From: Flavobacterium sp. Sd200 | GTDB lineage: Bacteria > Bacteroidota > Bacteroidia > Flavobacteriales > Flavobacteriaceae | Direction: 5' to 3' | Assembly: GCF_009826935.1 (NCBI RefSeq) | Contig: NZ_WUMN01000001.1 | Coordinates: forward strand, 682,001-746,000 | Length of the DNA stretch: 64,000 nt | In this document: positions 63,129 to 64,000 of the stretch, one piece after another | How positions within the stretch are numbered: position 1 is the stretch's first letter | How the letters are laid out: every line of letters begins with the position of its first letter | Program-made: the position numbers and the translations under genes | The notes under the pieces: generated by a model | What the model was told of the DNA's origin: nothing | Seen by the model: the letters and a program-made list of their open reading frames with translations, nothing else | Databases searched by the model: none

Positions 63129-64000
63129 CTATTCGTATTTTAGATATTTAAGCACATTAACCCTTGTGGCCGCAAAAGCCCTTCCCAGTACTACGGCAAG
63201 TGTAAGGAGCATTAGTATTATAAAACCAATAATAAAAGGCATTAAGGAAACATCTATCCTGAAAGCAAAATTTTCGAGCCATTTTTCGAGCAGTATCCAG
63301 GCAGGCAATGCAGCTATAATAAAGCCCATAATGCAAAATACTATATATTGTATGCTAAGCTGTTTCATGAGCACAATGGTTTCTGCACCAAGAGTTTTGC
63401 GAATTGCAATTTCTTTCATGCGACGTTGTATGCTGTATGAGGCAAGTGCAAACAAGCCAAATAATGCAATAGCTATTACCACACCGTTTAACAATGAGAA
63501 CAGGTTGCGTTGTTTTATATACCCCAAATAGGTGCGGGCATACGTTTTATCTACAAAATCGTAACTGAAGGGGTATTCTGTATCTATTTTCGAAGTCCAT
63601 AATTTCTCTATATCGGCAATGGCTTGCGGCATGGCCTCAGGCGATATTTTTACATACATTTTCTGGAGGTTATATGACATCCAGTCTATAGTCTTTAAAT
63701 GAAAGAACGACATTGGCGGAATTTTGTTTTGAGGTCCGGTAAGATGAAAATCTTTTACTACCCCAACTATACGTAGCTTTTTGTCGTTCCAGTCTATTTC
63801 CTTGCCTATAGGGTTCTTTTCGTTCATCATTTTGGCAGCTGTTTCGTTTATCATCATGGAATTGATGGTGTCAGACGAAAAAGTATCGTTGATTTCGCGC
63901 CCCATTACTATTTTCATTCCCATCATGTTCAGGAATCCAAAATCTGTTGCCATGTTCTGTCCCTGTATATTTTTTCCATTGTAAGTATATCCCGATGAAC
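63129..64000 (-). CDS. ABC transporter permease, FtsX/MacB type, N-terminus beyond right edge
   Basis: The frame is open to base 64000 and lacks its start. The visible 290 residues match the C-terminal half of the next permease, for example 'SIQRRMKEIAIRKTLGAE', 'QYIVFCIMGFIIAALPAWIL' and 'FAATRVNVLKYLKYE', which ends with the same YLKYE as its neighbour. It is therefore a tandem duplicate with 2 bp between the genes. The missing part probably holds the first FtsX half. Confidence 0.9.
   Translation of the reverse strand, partial: SSGYTYNGKNIQGQNMATDFGFLNMMGMKIVMGREINDTFSSDTINSMMINETAAKMMNEKNPIGKEIDWNDKKLRIVGVVKDFHLTGPQNKIPPMSFFHLKTIDWMSYNLQKMYVKISPEAMPQAIADIEKLWTSKIDTEYPFSYDFVDKTYARTYLGYIKQRNLFSLLNGVVIAIALFGLFALASYSIQRRMKEIAIRKTLGAETIVLMKQLSIQYIVFCIMGFIIAALPAWILLEKWLENFAFRIDVSLMPFIIGFIILMLLTLAVVLGRAFAATRVNVLKYLKYE

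Noticed and set aside
1-64000. tRNA, rRNA, insertion sequence, prophage or integron
   Set aside because: No cloverleaf-like intergenic element, transposase, integrase or terminal inverted repeat was recognised by eye. A search with tRNAscan-SE and ISfinder would settle it.

Overview
The window reads as chromosomal DNA of a member of the Flavobacteriaceae (Bacteroidetes), probably Flavobacterium or a close relative. Several signals agree: low GC; many promoters of the Bacteroidetes type (a -7 element TAnnTTTG, sometimes with TTG at -33) and no Shine-Dalgarno sites; a secreted subtilase with a C-terminal Por/type IX secretion sorting domain; DUF4252 proteins; lipoproteins with short lipobox signals; and a clpC/gyrA neighbourhood. 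There is no phage, insertion sequence, CRISPR array, tRNA or rRNA. Almost everything is tightly packed core or accessory metabolism on both strands, with hairpin terminators between convergent genes.

Layout. 1-1403: start of a DPP-IV-like S9 peptidase that runs off the left edge. 1648-5096: a three-gene cassette (circularly permuted ATP-grasp, alpha-E protein, transglutaminase-like protein), predicted in the literature to be a peptide-bond-forming or peptide-tagging system of unknown substrate. 5137-9085: an alpha/beta hydrolase lipoprotein, then a SAM-I riboswitch controlling a trans-sulfuration PLP enzyme and homoserine dehydrogenase. 9104-15247: tripartite efflux pump (TolC, HlyD, EmrB-type MFS), with an AraC regulator and an EamA transporter upstream on the same strand. 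15342-22675: secreted subtilase, a frameshifted lipoprotein gene, a nitronate-monooxygenase-like flavoenzyme, RecD-like helicase, AHSA1 protein, kdsB, and an ECF-like sigma factor followed by a 47-residue protein. 22693-31533: nth, bcp, DEAD-box helicase, pentapeptide protein, DUF6265 lipoprotein, AraC regulator, TrhA-type membrane protein, aldo/keto reductase, CPBP protease and menE.

31585-38117 (minus strand): M1 and M14 metallopeptidases, coaD, an ABC exporter and truA. 38247-43680: YfcE-type phosphoesterase, two envelope proteins, D-lactate dehydrogenase, proline dehydrogenase and aroB. 43978-46885: polyamine operon (arginine decarboxylase, deoxyhypusine-synthase-like protein) ending in a hyperacidic protein. 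47510-52359: HAD phosphatase, S41 protease lipoprotein, then an ECF sigma factor, a putative anti-sigma factor and three DUF4252 paralogues. 52408-59144: clpC, gyrA and a TPR protein. 59299-64000: TolC protein and two tandem FtsX/MacB-type permeases, the last cut by the right edge.

The least understood systems are the ATP-grasp/alpha-E/transglutaminase cassette and the sigma/anti-sigma/DUF4252 operon. Neither is unknown at family level, but neither has a defined biochemical function. Other points worth attention are an endonuclease III without any cysteine, a frameshifted lipoprotein gene, an internally consistent switching mechanism for the SAM riboswitch, a terminator that doubles as the 3' end of nth, and promoters placed so close to start codons that leaderless mRNAs are likely.
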